DNA of 64,000 nucleotides from an uncultured Christensenella sp. (GTDB lineage: Bacteria > Bacillota > Clostridia > Christensenellales > Borkfalkiaceae), in the NCBI GenBank assembly GCA_910577875.1, contig CAJTNY010000001.1, positions 84,570 to 148,569 on the forward strand. The letters are read 5' to 3'. Position numbers and translations under genes: made by a program. Positions 23,700 through 33,500 of the stretch are shown here, piece by piece. The notes below the pieces were generated by a model. It was not told the DNA's origin, searched no databases, and saw nothing but the letters and a program-made list of their open reading frames with translations. Each line of letters opens with the position of its first letter. Position 1 is the stretch's first letter.

Positions 23700-25166
23700 T
23701 TATTTTTTCTTTGAAACGGTTAACTTCGGATACGCCACTCTCGAATGGTATACGCCCGTAAGCTGGTTTACGATAGTGCTCTTTACGATTGTAAGTTCGC
23801 GCATAGTAATGTTGCAGTTATCGAACTGACCCATATCCAGTCTTTCCTCGATAAGGCCTCTTACGAACGCTTCAACCTTTTCGGGCGAACGGTCGGGAAG
23901 CGTTCGCGTCGCCGCTTCCGAAGAATCGGCTATCATAATAAGAGCCGCGATTTTAGATTCTGGTATAGGTCCCGAATACGAATAGTTATCGATGTTGAGT
24001 TCGCCGTCGCTCATTTTTAAAGCTTTATAATAGAAATATTTAATCGGCATAGTGCCGTGGTGCTGAATAGCCACGTCCGCAAAAAATTCGGGCAGACGGC
24101 TTTTCTTTATAAGCTGTGCGCCGTTACGGGTATGAGAACGGATAATATCGACCGAAAGTTCGGGAGTAATGTCATCATGGAAATTGTACTCGTTCTGGTT
24201 CTCTGCGAACATTTCCGGACCTTTGAGTTTGCCGACATCGTGATAATAAGCCGCCGCTCTCGCAAGTTCCGGATCCTCACCGATAGCCTTTGCGCAGGAT
24301 TCGACAATCTGAGATACGACCACGGAGTGAGAATAAGTTCCGGGAGCGTTTTCTTTGAGCTTTTTGATGAGTTTAGCGCCGTCGCTCGTAAGTTCTCTTA
24401 GACGGAACACCGTCATCTCGGAGAAAAGCATTTCGAACAGAGGCAGTATGAACATATACAGCATGACCGAAACTATACAGCTCAGCGCGCCGAAAATCAT
24501 AAGGTCGAATATTTCCGCGGCGGGCATAGTTCCCGCGCTCACAGGAAGTATGATTATGCAGTTTATAACTTCCACTGGTATTAACAGTATGAACGCAAGC
24601 AGTACGCTTTGAAATCTCGTCTTGATTGAATTGAATACGAAAACCGCGACGATTCCCGCGCAGAAACTGCAAAGAAGGCTCGCATAGCTTGCCGTCTGCG
24701 CTTCGTACATATATGTGATGTCTGAAAATCTGTCTAGCGTAAGAATTATAAGCGAAAATACGGTGTTGATAAAAATCGCGTCCCTGCGTCTGAACAGCGT
24801 CGCGCAAAGTAATGCGATAAATGCTACGGGACGAGCCATAGAATCAACGTACTTGCTCATAATGTAATCAATTACAAACACTATATACATTATGAGAAAT
24901 ACTTCCGCTGTCTTAGCAAAGCGTGAAAGCACGTACTTATTTTCAAAAACGAAATAGCAGTAAAGCATCGCAATGAGGACGGCTATCGACACTGCCACCG
25001 TCAGAAGCGACTGCTGATTATCGACGAAATAATTTCCGAAACCGGAAGCACCTTCGTTGATAAGAATCATTAAAATTATAAATACATAAAAACCTATCGT
25101 GCCGAAAATAAACGCAAATAGACTCTTTACTATATCTTTATTGCTCAGTTTCGTTACCGTCTGCAA
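23700..25166 (-). CDS. PgpH-like membrane HD phosphodiesterase, short form
   Basis: 488 residues, starting at TTG (25164-25166) with AGGAGG seven bases upstream, so the TTG is the true start. One helix near 16-35 is followed by a loop of only about 20 residues. Five or six further helices precede the cytosolic HD domain: APGTYSHSVVVSQIVE, YYHDVGKLKGPEMFAENQ (HD pair), IIRSHTRNGAQLI and IQHHGTMPIKYFYYKA. The HD part matches PgpH/YqfF enzymes that degrade cyclic di-AMP. Typical PgpH proteins are about 700 residues with a large extracellular 7TMR-HDED domain, which is missing here. It overlaps phoH by 29 bases, the same neighbour as in Bacillus (yqfF). Confidence 0.88.
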   Translation of the reverse strand: MQTVTKLSNKDIVKSLFAFIFGTIGFYVFIILMILINEGASGFGNYFVDNQQSLLTVAVSIAVLIAMLYCYFVFENKYVLSRFAKTAEVFLIMYIVFVIDYIMSKYVDSMARPVAFIALLCATLFRRRDAIFINTVFSLIILTLDRFSDITYMYEAQTASYASLLCSFCAGIVAVFVFNSIKTRFQSVLLAFILLIPVEVINCIIILPVSAGTMPAAEIFDLMIFGALSCIVSVMLYMFILPLFEMLFSEMTVFRLRELTSDGAKLIKKLKENAPGTYSHSVVVSQIVESCAKAIGEDPELARAAAYYHDVGKLKGPEMFAENQNEYNFHDDITPELSVDIIRSHTRNGAQLIKKSRLPEFFADVAIQHHGTMPIKYFYYKALKMSDGELNIDNYSYSGPIPESKIAALIMIADSSEAATRTLPDRSPEKVEAFVRGLIEERLDMGQFDNCNITMRELTIVKSTIVNQLTGVYHSRVAYPKLTVSKKK

Positions 25167-26133
25167 TTGATAACCTCCTGTTGTCGTCTTTATCGTAAGC
25201 CCTGACTATTCTCATAACCAGAGGATTACGGACGACGTCTTTATCCGTTAGGTACAATATCCCCACTCCTTCCACACCGCGCAAAATACGCGCGGCGTCT
25301 TCGAGTCCGCTCGATTTGCCGTTCGGAAGGTCAATCTGGGTTTTATCGCCCGTTATAACCATTTTACTGCCGTCGCCGAGACGGGTTAAAAACATCTTCA
25401 TCTGTTCGCGCGTCGCGTTCTGCGCTTCGTCCAGAATCACGAAAGCGTTTGAAAGCGTTCTGCCGCGCATATATGCAAGCGGAGCAATTTCTATCGAGCC
25501 GCGTTCCATAAATTTAGTATAAGTTTCAAGACCCAGCATTTCCTGTAAAGCATCGTATAAAGGTCGAAGATACGGGTCGACTTTTGTCTGTAAATCGCCG
25601 GGTAAAAACCCGAGTTTTTCGCCAGCTTCGACTGCCGGACGAGTAAGAATTATCTTATCTGCCTGTTTCTGTTTCAGCGCCTGTACCGCAAGACATACCG
25701 CAAGATAGGTTTTGCCGGTACCCGCGGGACCTATACCGAAAGTCACTGTTTCGCGCTTTATGCTGTCGACGTATTTTTTCTGTCCCACAGTCTTGCATTT
25801 AATCGGCTTACCACGGTAAGTTATCGCTATCGTATCCGAAGAAATTTTGGTTATATCGCCGGCTTTGCCTTCGCGCGAGAGTTCTATACAGTACTCTACC
25901 CTGCCCTTGTCCACGCTTTCGCCGTTTTCCGCAAGCGTTAAAAGGCTTTCCGTTACGGAAACCGCCGCCAAAACGCGCTCTTCTTCGCCCTCGATAACTA
26001 TGTCTATTCCGTCCACACGAATAATCACGCCGAGCTCGCGCATTATTATATTTAAGTTTTCGTCGAACACGCCTAAAAATTTTTGGAGCTTGTCCGTATT
26101 TCCTGCACTGACTTTTCTAACCGTATTGTTCAT
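25138..26133 (-). CDS. phoH: PhoH-family ATPase
   Basis: 331 residues. An N-terminal KH-like segment of about 100 residues precedes the PhoH core: Walker A GPAGTGKT (135-142), then ILTRPAVEAGEKLGFLPGDL, Walker B AFVILDEAQN and TGDKTQIDLP. PhoH ATPases are RNA-linked, probably helicase-type enzymes associated with YbeY. Within the operon it follows yqfD by 11 bases and overlaps the PgpH-like gene, whose ribosome binding site lies inside its 3' end. Confidence 0.95.
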   Translation of the reverse strand: MNNTVRKVSAGNTDKLQKFLGVFDENLNIIMRELGVIIRVDGIDIVIEGEEERVLAAVSVTESLLTLAENGESVDKGRVEYCIELSREGKAGDITKISSDTIAITYRGKPIKCKTVGQKKYVDSIKRETVTFGIGPAGTGKTYLAVCLAVQALKQKQADKIILTRPAVEAGEKLGFLPGDLQTKVDPYLRPLYDALQEMLGLETYTKFMERGSIEIAPLAYMRGRTLSNAFVILDEAQNATREQMKMFLTRLGDGSKMVITGDKTQIDLPNGKSSGLEDAARILRGVEGVGILYLTDKDVVRNPLVMRIVRAYDKDDNRRLSIADGNETEQ

Positions 26134-26144
26134 ACTTTTTTGAG

Positions 26145-27035
26145 CTACTCCATATTTATACTTAACTTATGCAAATAGGTAAAATCTATTACGTAAACAA
26201 CCCCGTTTTCGGCAGGTTTAACGGTATGTGTGCGGGAAATTATTTCGTCGCCGTCAAGTATGCAAGAAGAGTAAGCTGCTTTTAAATTTTCTTCGGATTC
26301 GACATCCGCGGGGTATTCCGTTCTGCCTGCACATTCTATTTCCGCATAGCCGACGGCAAGACATTTTGTCTGTGTTTCGCCCGCAATTGTATACGCGGAA
26401 ATCAGCTCTTCGCCTACACTCACCTTGTCGCCTGCGGAAAATCTGGCGGTTCCGCAGATAGCGGTTATATTTTTGATAACGCCGTTACAGTCCGAAACGA
26501 GCGGATTGCGGACAACCGAAGAATTGTGTTCTTCGTCGACCTCTACGTCTACGTGAAGAATACTGCCGTGTTTTTCGATATTGCAGAAAGTCACCTGAGG
26601 CAGAGCGAGAATTTTACCAGTCGCCATCGGCGCGTCGAAACCCGAAAAATATCCGAATTCCTTCACTCCCGATTCGCAAACTATACGTTTGATTTCGGAC
26701 GACAGGTAACTTCCGCTTCCGCTCACCTTTATTTTGAAAATGAACGAGTTGGAAAACGCGGCGATTGCGACAAATGCCGCCGCGCCCGCGAAAAGGCCGA
26801 TGCGGTTTAACGCTTTTACGAAAAACCCAGCGCGCGAACTTCTGCCGACCACGCAGATATTATAACACGGATTTGAAAAAATTGCAAAAACTTTTTTAAT
26901 ATGTTTATCTTTTACGGAAAATATAAAATGCGCGCCGTCCTTTTTGCAATTATATACGCCTATTTCCGCTTTTTTGAGTTTCTTTAATGCAAGTTCCGCG
27001 GTTGCGGTTATAGAAATTCGCGTTGCGTCAATCAA
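26145..27035 (-). CDS. yqfD: Sporulation protein YqfD
   Basis: 296 residues, starting at TTG (27033-27035) with GGGAG six bases upstream, overlapping the yqfC stop by eight bases. N-terminal cytosolic part (about 1-70), a membrane helix near 78-98 and the extracytoplasmic YqfD core with SGVKEFGYFSGFDA and LPQVTFCNIEKHGSILHVDV, then VVRNPLVSDCNGVIKNI. In Bacillus this gene is transcribed in the mother cell under SigE and is required for engulfment-stage sporulation. Its presence suggests the organism is, or descends from, a spore former. Confidence 0.9.
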   Translation of the reverse strand: MIDATRISITATAELALKKLKKAEIGVYNCKKDGAHFIFSVKDKHIKKVFAIFSNPCYNICVVGRSSRAGFFVKALNRIGLFAGAAAFVAIAAFSNSFIFKIKVSGSGSYLSSEIKRIVCESGVKEFGYFSGFDAPMATGKILALPQVTFCNIEKHGSILHVDVEVDEEHNSSVVRNPLVSDCNGVIKNITAICGTARFSAGDKVSVGEELISAYTIAGETQTKCLAVGYAEIECAGRTEYPADVESEENLKAAYSSCILDGDEIISRTHTVKPAENGVVYVIDFTYLHKLSINME

Positions 27036-27273
27036 TTTTCACTCCCGTTATTCTGCCTTTTATAAGCAAATCTTCTTCGAAATATTTGCCGAGGGTAAGA
27101 CCTTCGCCCTCGATTGCAATCTTATTTTTTTTAAGAGCAAGTACGATTCTTTCCGACGAATATTCCGCTACGCCTTTTATACTGCGGAAATAACCACCGA
27201 AGCCGGGGACTATCGAAAACGACTTTAATGTGTCTGCGCCCAGCTCGGATAAAATCTGTTCTAAAAGCTTCAT
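27028..27273 (-). CDS. yqfC: YqfC/YabP-family sporulation protein
   Basis: 81 residues. The YabP/YqfC fold is recognisable from VPGFGGYFRSIKGVAEYSSE followed by a short beta meander (IVLALKKNKIAIEGEGL) and the end LLIKGRITGVKID. It is always paired with yqfD, as here (8-base overlap). First gene of the yqfC-yqfD-phoH-pgpH-ybeY-era-yqzL-recO run. No ribosome binding site is evident before the ATG. Confidence 0.85.
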   Translation of the reverse strand: MKLLEQILSELGADTLKSFSIVPGFGGYFRSIKGVAEYSSERIVLALKKNKIAIEGEGLTLGKYFEEDLLIKGRITGVKID

Positions 27274-27535
27274 ATAGTATTGTATGTAACAAAGCTTGAC
27301 CGTTAGACCAACCTTACGTTAACGGCGTTTCTTTATTTCTTTCCATAAGCACCAGCCGTCTGCACATCAGACTTAAACCTTACGTTTAATCGATATATCT
27401 TAATTAAGCTTGCAATAAAACTAATTTACCGCTATGCTTTATTTCTTCGTAAAAAATATATGCTAACTATTGGTTAGTATCAATGATTTTTTATTCGAAA
27501 GTTATTATAATAACAAATGCGGAAGAAGAATAAAT
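27274..27535. other. Intergenic region between yqfC and the giant lipoprotein gene
   Basis: No coding sequence is seen. It must contain the yqfC operon promoter, but I could not pick a convincing one. Two copies of AACCTTACGTT lie about 68 bases apart (near 27310 and 27377), and CTAAC-tatt-GGTTAG (near 27464-27477) is a small inverted repeat. None is assigned a role. Confidence 0.4.
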
Positions 27536-27563
27536 CCCGCCCCGCAGAAACATGCGGGGCGGG
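27536..27563 (-). terminator. Terminator of the giant lipoprotein gene
   Basis: Perfect 11-bp stem CCCGCCCCGCA / TGCGGGGCGGG with loop GAAACA, 14 bases after the stop codon at 27578. Closely similar to the hairpin at 36599-36628. Confidence 0.8.
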
Positions 27564-27577
27564 TTAAAAATATCTAT

Positions 27578-30500
27578 TTAATTTGCAAAAGCGAAGCTCA
27601 TATTCGAAGTCACTTTTAAATCGTATCTGTTCGTCGTTCCGTCCAAATTTACGGACGCGCCGTTTAACGAAACCGATTGGATTTCAACCGCATGCGTCGT
27701 AACCGCGCTGCCTAATCCCGTGCCCGTTTTAATATTAATCTGCCCCGAAACCGACGTATCTCCGTCTTCGGTTTCCTTGTAAATATTGAAATCTTTGCGG
27801 TTTCCGTCGTTATTGAACAGGTAAATATTTACGCCCTCCGGCAAAACGAATTTACGTTCTATAGACCTTGACACCGAACCGTTGTACCGCGAACCGCTTT
27901 CGCTGTCAGAGCCGATATAAACTTCTACTCTGGAAGTTGCAAGCGTCTTTTTGTCAGCCGTTCCGTTTACGGTTATTTTTAATTCGTATTGCAACCTTAC
28001 GCGCACAGCCGTGTGCTCCGCAGTGAAAGCAAAAGAATTATCCGCGTTTGCGTTAAGCGCACCGCCTTTAAATTCAGAGTCCGCGCCGTTATACCAGCCG
28101 CAGAATGCGCCGTCGAAACCTTCTTTAACCTCCGCCGTCAAGTCCGTACCGTTGAGCGAATAATTTACGTCTTGTCTTGCGGAAACCCAAAGCGCGTAAT
28201 AAGTTGCGGAAGTTTCTCCGTCAATTAAAGTATTTTCCGCTATATAAAGCCCGCTTGAACCGTTTTGCGCCCATCCGAGGAATATGTATCCCTCAGCTTT
28301 CGGCACTGCCAGTTCATCGCCGACGACGGCTTTTTTGAGGTAGTCTCCGCCCGCCGTCTGAGTTTCGTTGTTATATATGAAATCAATGTCGCTGACAACA
28401 AAGATATTTACGTTCACGTTTGCTTCCCACAGCGCTCTTACGTTAACGGCGCCCGCCGTCATTATAAAACTGATTTGCGTGTCTTTGCCCGCGTCTATTC
28501 CCAACCAGCCTTCAAACGAATAAATACCGCTTTCCGAAGCCGATGCATTGAGCGTTATCGTCGAACCCGCTTTGATATAATAAGATACCGAGGTTTCCGT
28601 TTCCGAAATAAGTATTTCGCGTTCGTCGCTCTCTATTTCAAACGCGACCCGATTGCCGTTGTAATTCGTTTCGAGCGTGAATTCGTACCAGGCAGATTCA
28701 AAGTTTTCAACCAAAGTCACGGTAATAACCGTTCTTCCGTTTAACAATGCGGTATCGCCCGATACGCATACTTCGTAAGCGTTTATACAGCCGTTGACAG
28801 AAGTTATCGCGTTTAACGCGTCCTTAACGGAATTTTCGATTGTCTCTAAATCGCATCCCGCGCCGGTTTTTATTTCATACCCGGCTAAACCTAATTCGGC
28901 TAAGGAGAACCCTTCCGAATCTCCTGCAAGTACGTACTCGACGTACGACCAGGCAGAACCCTCGTCAACTTTCGTACCCGTATGGTCGATACGGCTGCCG
29001 TTGCGCGAACCGCCTGAGTTGTCGTTGCCTATGTATCTGTAATCTTTGTTGCTTACGCGTTTAAATCCGAACCAATCCGTATTGTCGTTTTCGGAAGTTG
29101 CGAAATTGTAGTATAAACTCAGTCTCGTTACGTTTTCGTCCGCGGACGTTCCGCAACCGTAGAATACGAATCTGTTGTCGCCCGTCCAGGAATTTCCGCC
29201 GAAATACACCGATTCCGCGAGGAATACGGCGAGTTCCATATCTTTATTGTCCATAAAAGCCTGCGCGCCTATCGAAACTACGGTTTCGGGTACGATTACT
29301 TTTTTAAGACTTAAACCCGTTTTATTGTAATTGAAAGCATCTCTTGCAATCGCCGTTACGGGTATACCGTTTACGCTGTCGGAAATCATAAGCGTGTTTG
29401 CCGACGCCGAATAATCTTTGTCGGTTCTGTTCTTATCAATGAAAGTAACTGTATAATATCCCGCTTCGAGTTCTCCGTCTTTTGCAAACGTATAAACAAC
29501 TCCGTTTTCCGCAGTGTATTCCGTTTCGACGTAACGCGCATAGTAATCGTTTACGGAAGCCTGCATTACAAATACGGGCTTTTCGTAATTTTCGTCGAGA
29601 TACCAACCCGCGAAAGATTTACCGTCGATTTCCTTTAAAGCGGGGTCGGGAAGCGCAGCTCCGACGAAAACCTCCCTTTCCTCGCCGCCGTAGGGAGTAT
29701 GGAAAGTTACCGTCTTGCCGCCCGCTATCATCTGATAAATGCTTATATCGGACTTAATCACGAACGAAAGCCCCAAATCATTGCCGTTTTCGTCAACGTA
29801 TATAAGTTTGCGGGTCTGCGCCTCGTCAAGCCAAACCTCGCTCTCGAACAGATGCACCCTCGAACCCGAATTAAGCGTCTTTTCGAGTATGAGTTTATCG
29901 CCGAGTTCGTAAGAGTCGTACTCTTTGTTTTCGTCGAAACCGTAAACCGTAAGTTTATAAGGACGGTTGATTTCCAAAGCTTCGTAAGTATTGTCCGAAG
30001 AATTATAACATCCGAAGATCTTATTTTCGATACCTTCGAAGTTATCGAAGTTGATATTGAATTTTTCGTTTGCCGTTTTAAAATAGTTATCCGCGTGACC
30101 GAAAGTAGTTCCGTTATCGAATTTCGCCGTAATAAACAGATAATTCTGCAATTCGAGATATGCGTCGAAGCCCTTTAATCCGCCGTCGGTTTCGCGCACG
30201 AACGCCACATAAATGTTTCTTAAAACGTCGCCTAAAAGCGAACTCAGTTCGAGGTTAGCCGCATAATAATTATCGTTTAAACCGAATTTCGACTCAACGG
30301 ACGAAACGACTCCGTCCATATTCCCGTAACCGCTCGAATAATCTCCGAGTTTTACGGCCAGACCGCCGAGATACTGCGAAAGAGCGATTTCCGACTTTTC
30401 GTCCTCGGGTTTTTGTTCTCCGTTCAAGGAATCGTCGTAGAGATAGAAGTCTTCCGTTTTAGTAAGATTTGAACCTAAACCGTCGAGCGCGCTTCCTATC

Positions 30501-33500
30501 GCCGAATTAATTATTCCTTTTACGAATCCGTTGGTATCGAGAAGCCAGAAGATATTGTCCATCAGATTGCTTAACAAATAGTCCGTCGTCATTACTTTGA
30601 ATTTAGCGTTATCGGACTTAACGTCTCTGCCGAAAGTTATATAACCGTTGGAATAAGTAACGCTAATCCAGCTCTTAGTCGTAGCTATCGAGCCTTGAAG
30701 TTCGGAAGTAAACGAAAAATAGAATTCTTCGTCGCTATCGAGTCCGAATGAAAGGGTAGCCGATTTAAATTCAATCGTGCTGAGGTTAAGACCCGAAATT
30801 TTCACATTGATACCTATATCGCCCGTAAAGCTGTATATAAGTTTAGACTTTCCGTTTTCGTCTTTTTCCGTATTTTCGAGCGTTATTTTCAAATCTTCGA
30901 GAAGCGTTGCGGCAAAACCTATGTCGATAAACTTCTCGGTATCGAAAGAAGCGTGTTCGCTGTTCCCGACCGCTTGCGCGCCGAGTTCGAACCATGTCGC
31001 TTCTCCCTTAACAGCGCTCGCGTAGATTGAATGCGTTTCGGGGTTTACAGACACAGAAATTATTCCTACTTGGGTATCCAAGCCGAGCGCTTCCAAGATA
31101 ATGTCGGGATTAATCGTAATAGTATTTTGCACTATTTCGCCGGCAGTTATGGATTCGTATTTTATTACGCTGTTTATATCGAGCGTAAGGATATTGGTCA
31201 GTAATCTTATAACCGCGTCGGAAGTTCCCCCGTCGGAGATTTCTCCCAAATTCATAGCGCTGACCTTTTCGCCCGTAATTTTTGAAAGAATTTCAGTAAC
31301 GGTATCGCTTGTAATAATTTCAACGAGCGTAGTTACCGCCTCGTAGATATTATCAGTAGATGCCTTGAAAGCTATATCTTTAAGCTCGGTGCCGCACACG
31401 TTTTTAAGCGAAATATAAAGGTAACGGTCCGTGTAGTAAACTATCGTTTTTACATACGTGCCTTTAATATCGAGAGCGATGTCTGCTTCGATAATTTTGG
31501 AAGCGCCGTTGTCGGACTGTTTTTCCGTGTAATAAAGACTTGCGTTTAGGTTGATGCCTTCGAGTGCGGGTATTCCGCTCGCAGTGCCGTTGAGCGAGAA
31601 ATCAACAGTATAAGTGTCACTTCCGAGCAGATTTTTAACCGACAATTCGTCCAATAATGCGAGAACGTAATCATAAACCGCTCTCGTAAAAGTATCCGCG
31701 GTATAGAACGTATATTGTTCCGTATCGTTCAAAGCCGAATTTATATTTCCGAGCGTTTCGCCTACGCCCGCCTTGACGCAGGCAGATAAGTCGGCCGCGT
31801 CCGTATTTAAATCAAGCGAAAGTCCGCCGTTTGCGCCGAGCAGGATACTTCCTTTATCCGCTACGGTAACAAGAATATCTTTTACGTTTGCGTCTGTTAT
31901 TCCTGAATCTTTAAGTTCTAACGTAACTTTGCTTAATGCGTTGAGAACAACTTCGAGAATTTTTGCAAAATCGGAAGCGTCTTCTTCCGTCGCAACCGTA
32001 TCGAGAGAAAGAGCGTCAGCCGAACCGCCCCCGGTGACGCCGTTGACGACGTTCATAATTTTTTGGAACAATTCAGATAATTCGTTTATATCGCTTCTGT
32101 AAATTTCCAGTCCGAGCCCGTTAACCGCAAAGCGAACGAGCGGTTGTTTTACGGTTTCAGTTTCTTCCGCCGTTTCGTCATAAACGAACTTCACCGCCAC
32201 GCTTTCCGAGTTTTCTTCTTCCGAGATTGACAGATTCAAGTCAACCGCAAAACGAACTTTCTCTTCCGCCCATACAGCCTCGCCGTTTCCCGAGATATTC
32301 ATTTTAATACCGTCGATAACAACGGAAGCATTTATATCGAACTCGATATCCTGAGCTATTATAATTTTTTGCGCCTGTTTTACCGCTTCTTCGATTATGT
32401 CGATATAATCTATAACGTCTGTGTAATCGCTCTTTTCGGGAACAGCAAGCTTCTCGTCCGAACCGCTGACGCGTAAGCTCAGACCGAGCGCCGATAGATT
32501 CCCGAAAAGCACTGCGTTCTTATCTCCGTCTAAATTAAGTTCAAGCGTCAAATCGCCTAAACTTATATTTCCGAGCGCGAAACCGAAAGATTTGAAAATT
32601 TCGTCTGCGTCCGCAGTAAATTTTATCTGTGCGGGATTTGCGGTAATTTCTTTGATTATCGAAGCAAAATCTATATTTATTACCGCATTTATTACATTTG
32701 CGACAATGTCTGCGTCGCCTTCGCTAAATGCGCGTGTTTCCGTATTTCCGTTAATTACGTTTATAAGACGTTTAACCGCGTCCACGGTATCGGATACGTT
32801 GCAGTATACCTTCATACCGTAAGGTTCTTCGTTCAGCGAAACTACGTTCAGATATGCTTCGCCGTAACTGCCGCTTGCGACGTCTATCGTGTAATAAACT
32901 TCAAGCCCTATGCTTACTCCCCTGTAAGACACCGTAATCGGCGCGTTGACCGAAATAACGTTGAAACCGTTTTCAAACTTTAACTGCGCCTGTGCGTCGA
33001 GCGTTACTCCGTTCAGATATCCGATTCCGCTTTCGCCGAGATTGATATCAAAGATTATAGTTTCGCTTTCGAACAAGCCGTATACACCGTTAATATAAGC
33101 TGTTAAATCAGCGTATTCGCTCTTGTCGGGACATTTTAAATCTTCTTCCGAACCGCTCAAACCGATTGAAAGACCGAGTTCGGGAAGAATGGCGCCGAGA
33201 GACGCTTTTTCGCCGTTTATAAGTTTAAGTCTGAGTTCTCCGAACGAGGCGCCCAAGTCGATGTCAAACGCACCGAAAATTTCGTCGATATCGAGCGTCA
33301 CACCGATTTCATTTTCGTCCGCTTTAAGCTCCTTGATTATCTTGCCGTAATCGAGCCCGAGAACCGTATTTATGACTTTTGCAACCGTCAGCGTCTGTTT
33401 TTCGTCTTCCGCATAAGACACGGCACCGTCTGAATCCGCTTTGAAACGGTTGATTAGTTTCGTAACGGCTTCAACCGTTTCGGAAATTTCACAGTATACT

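Noticed and set aside
27274..27400. Possible tRNA or structured RNA downstream of the giant gene region
   Set aside because: No acceptor stem or T-loop consensus could be fitted on either strand; only short repeats (AACCTTACGTT) were seen.
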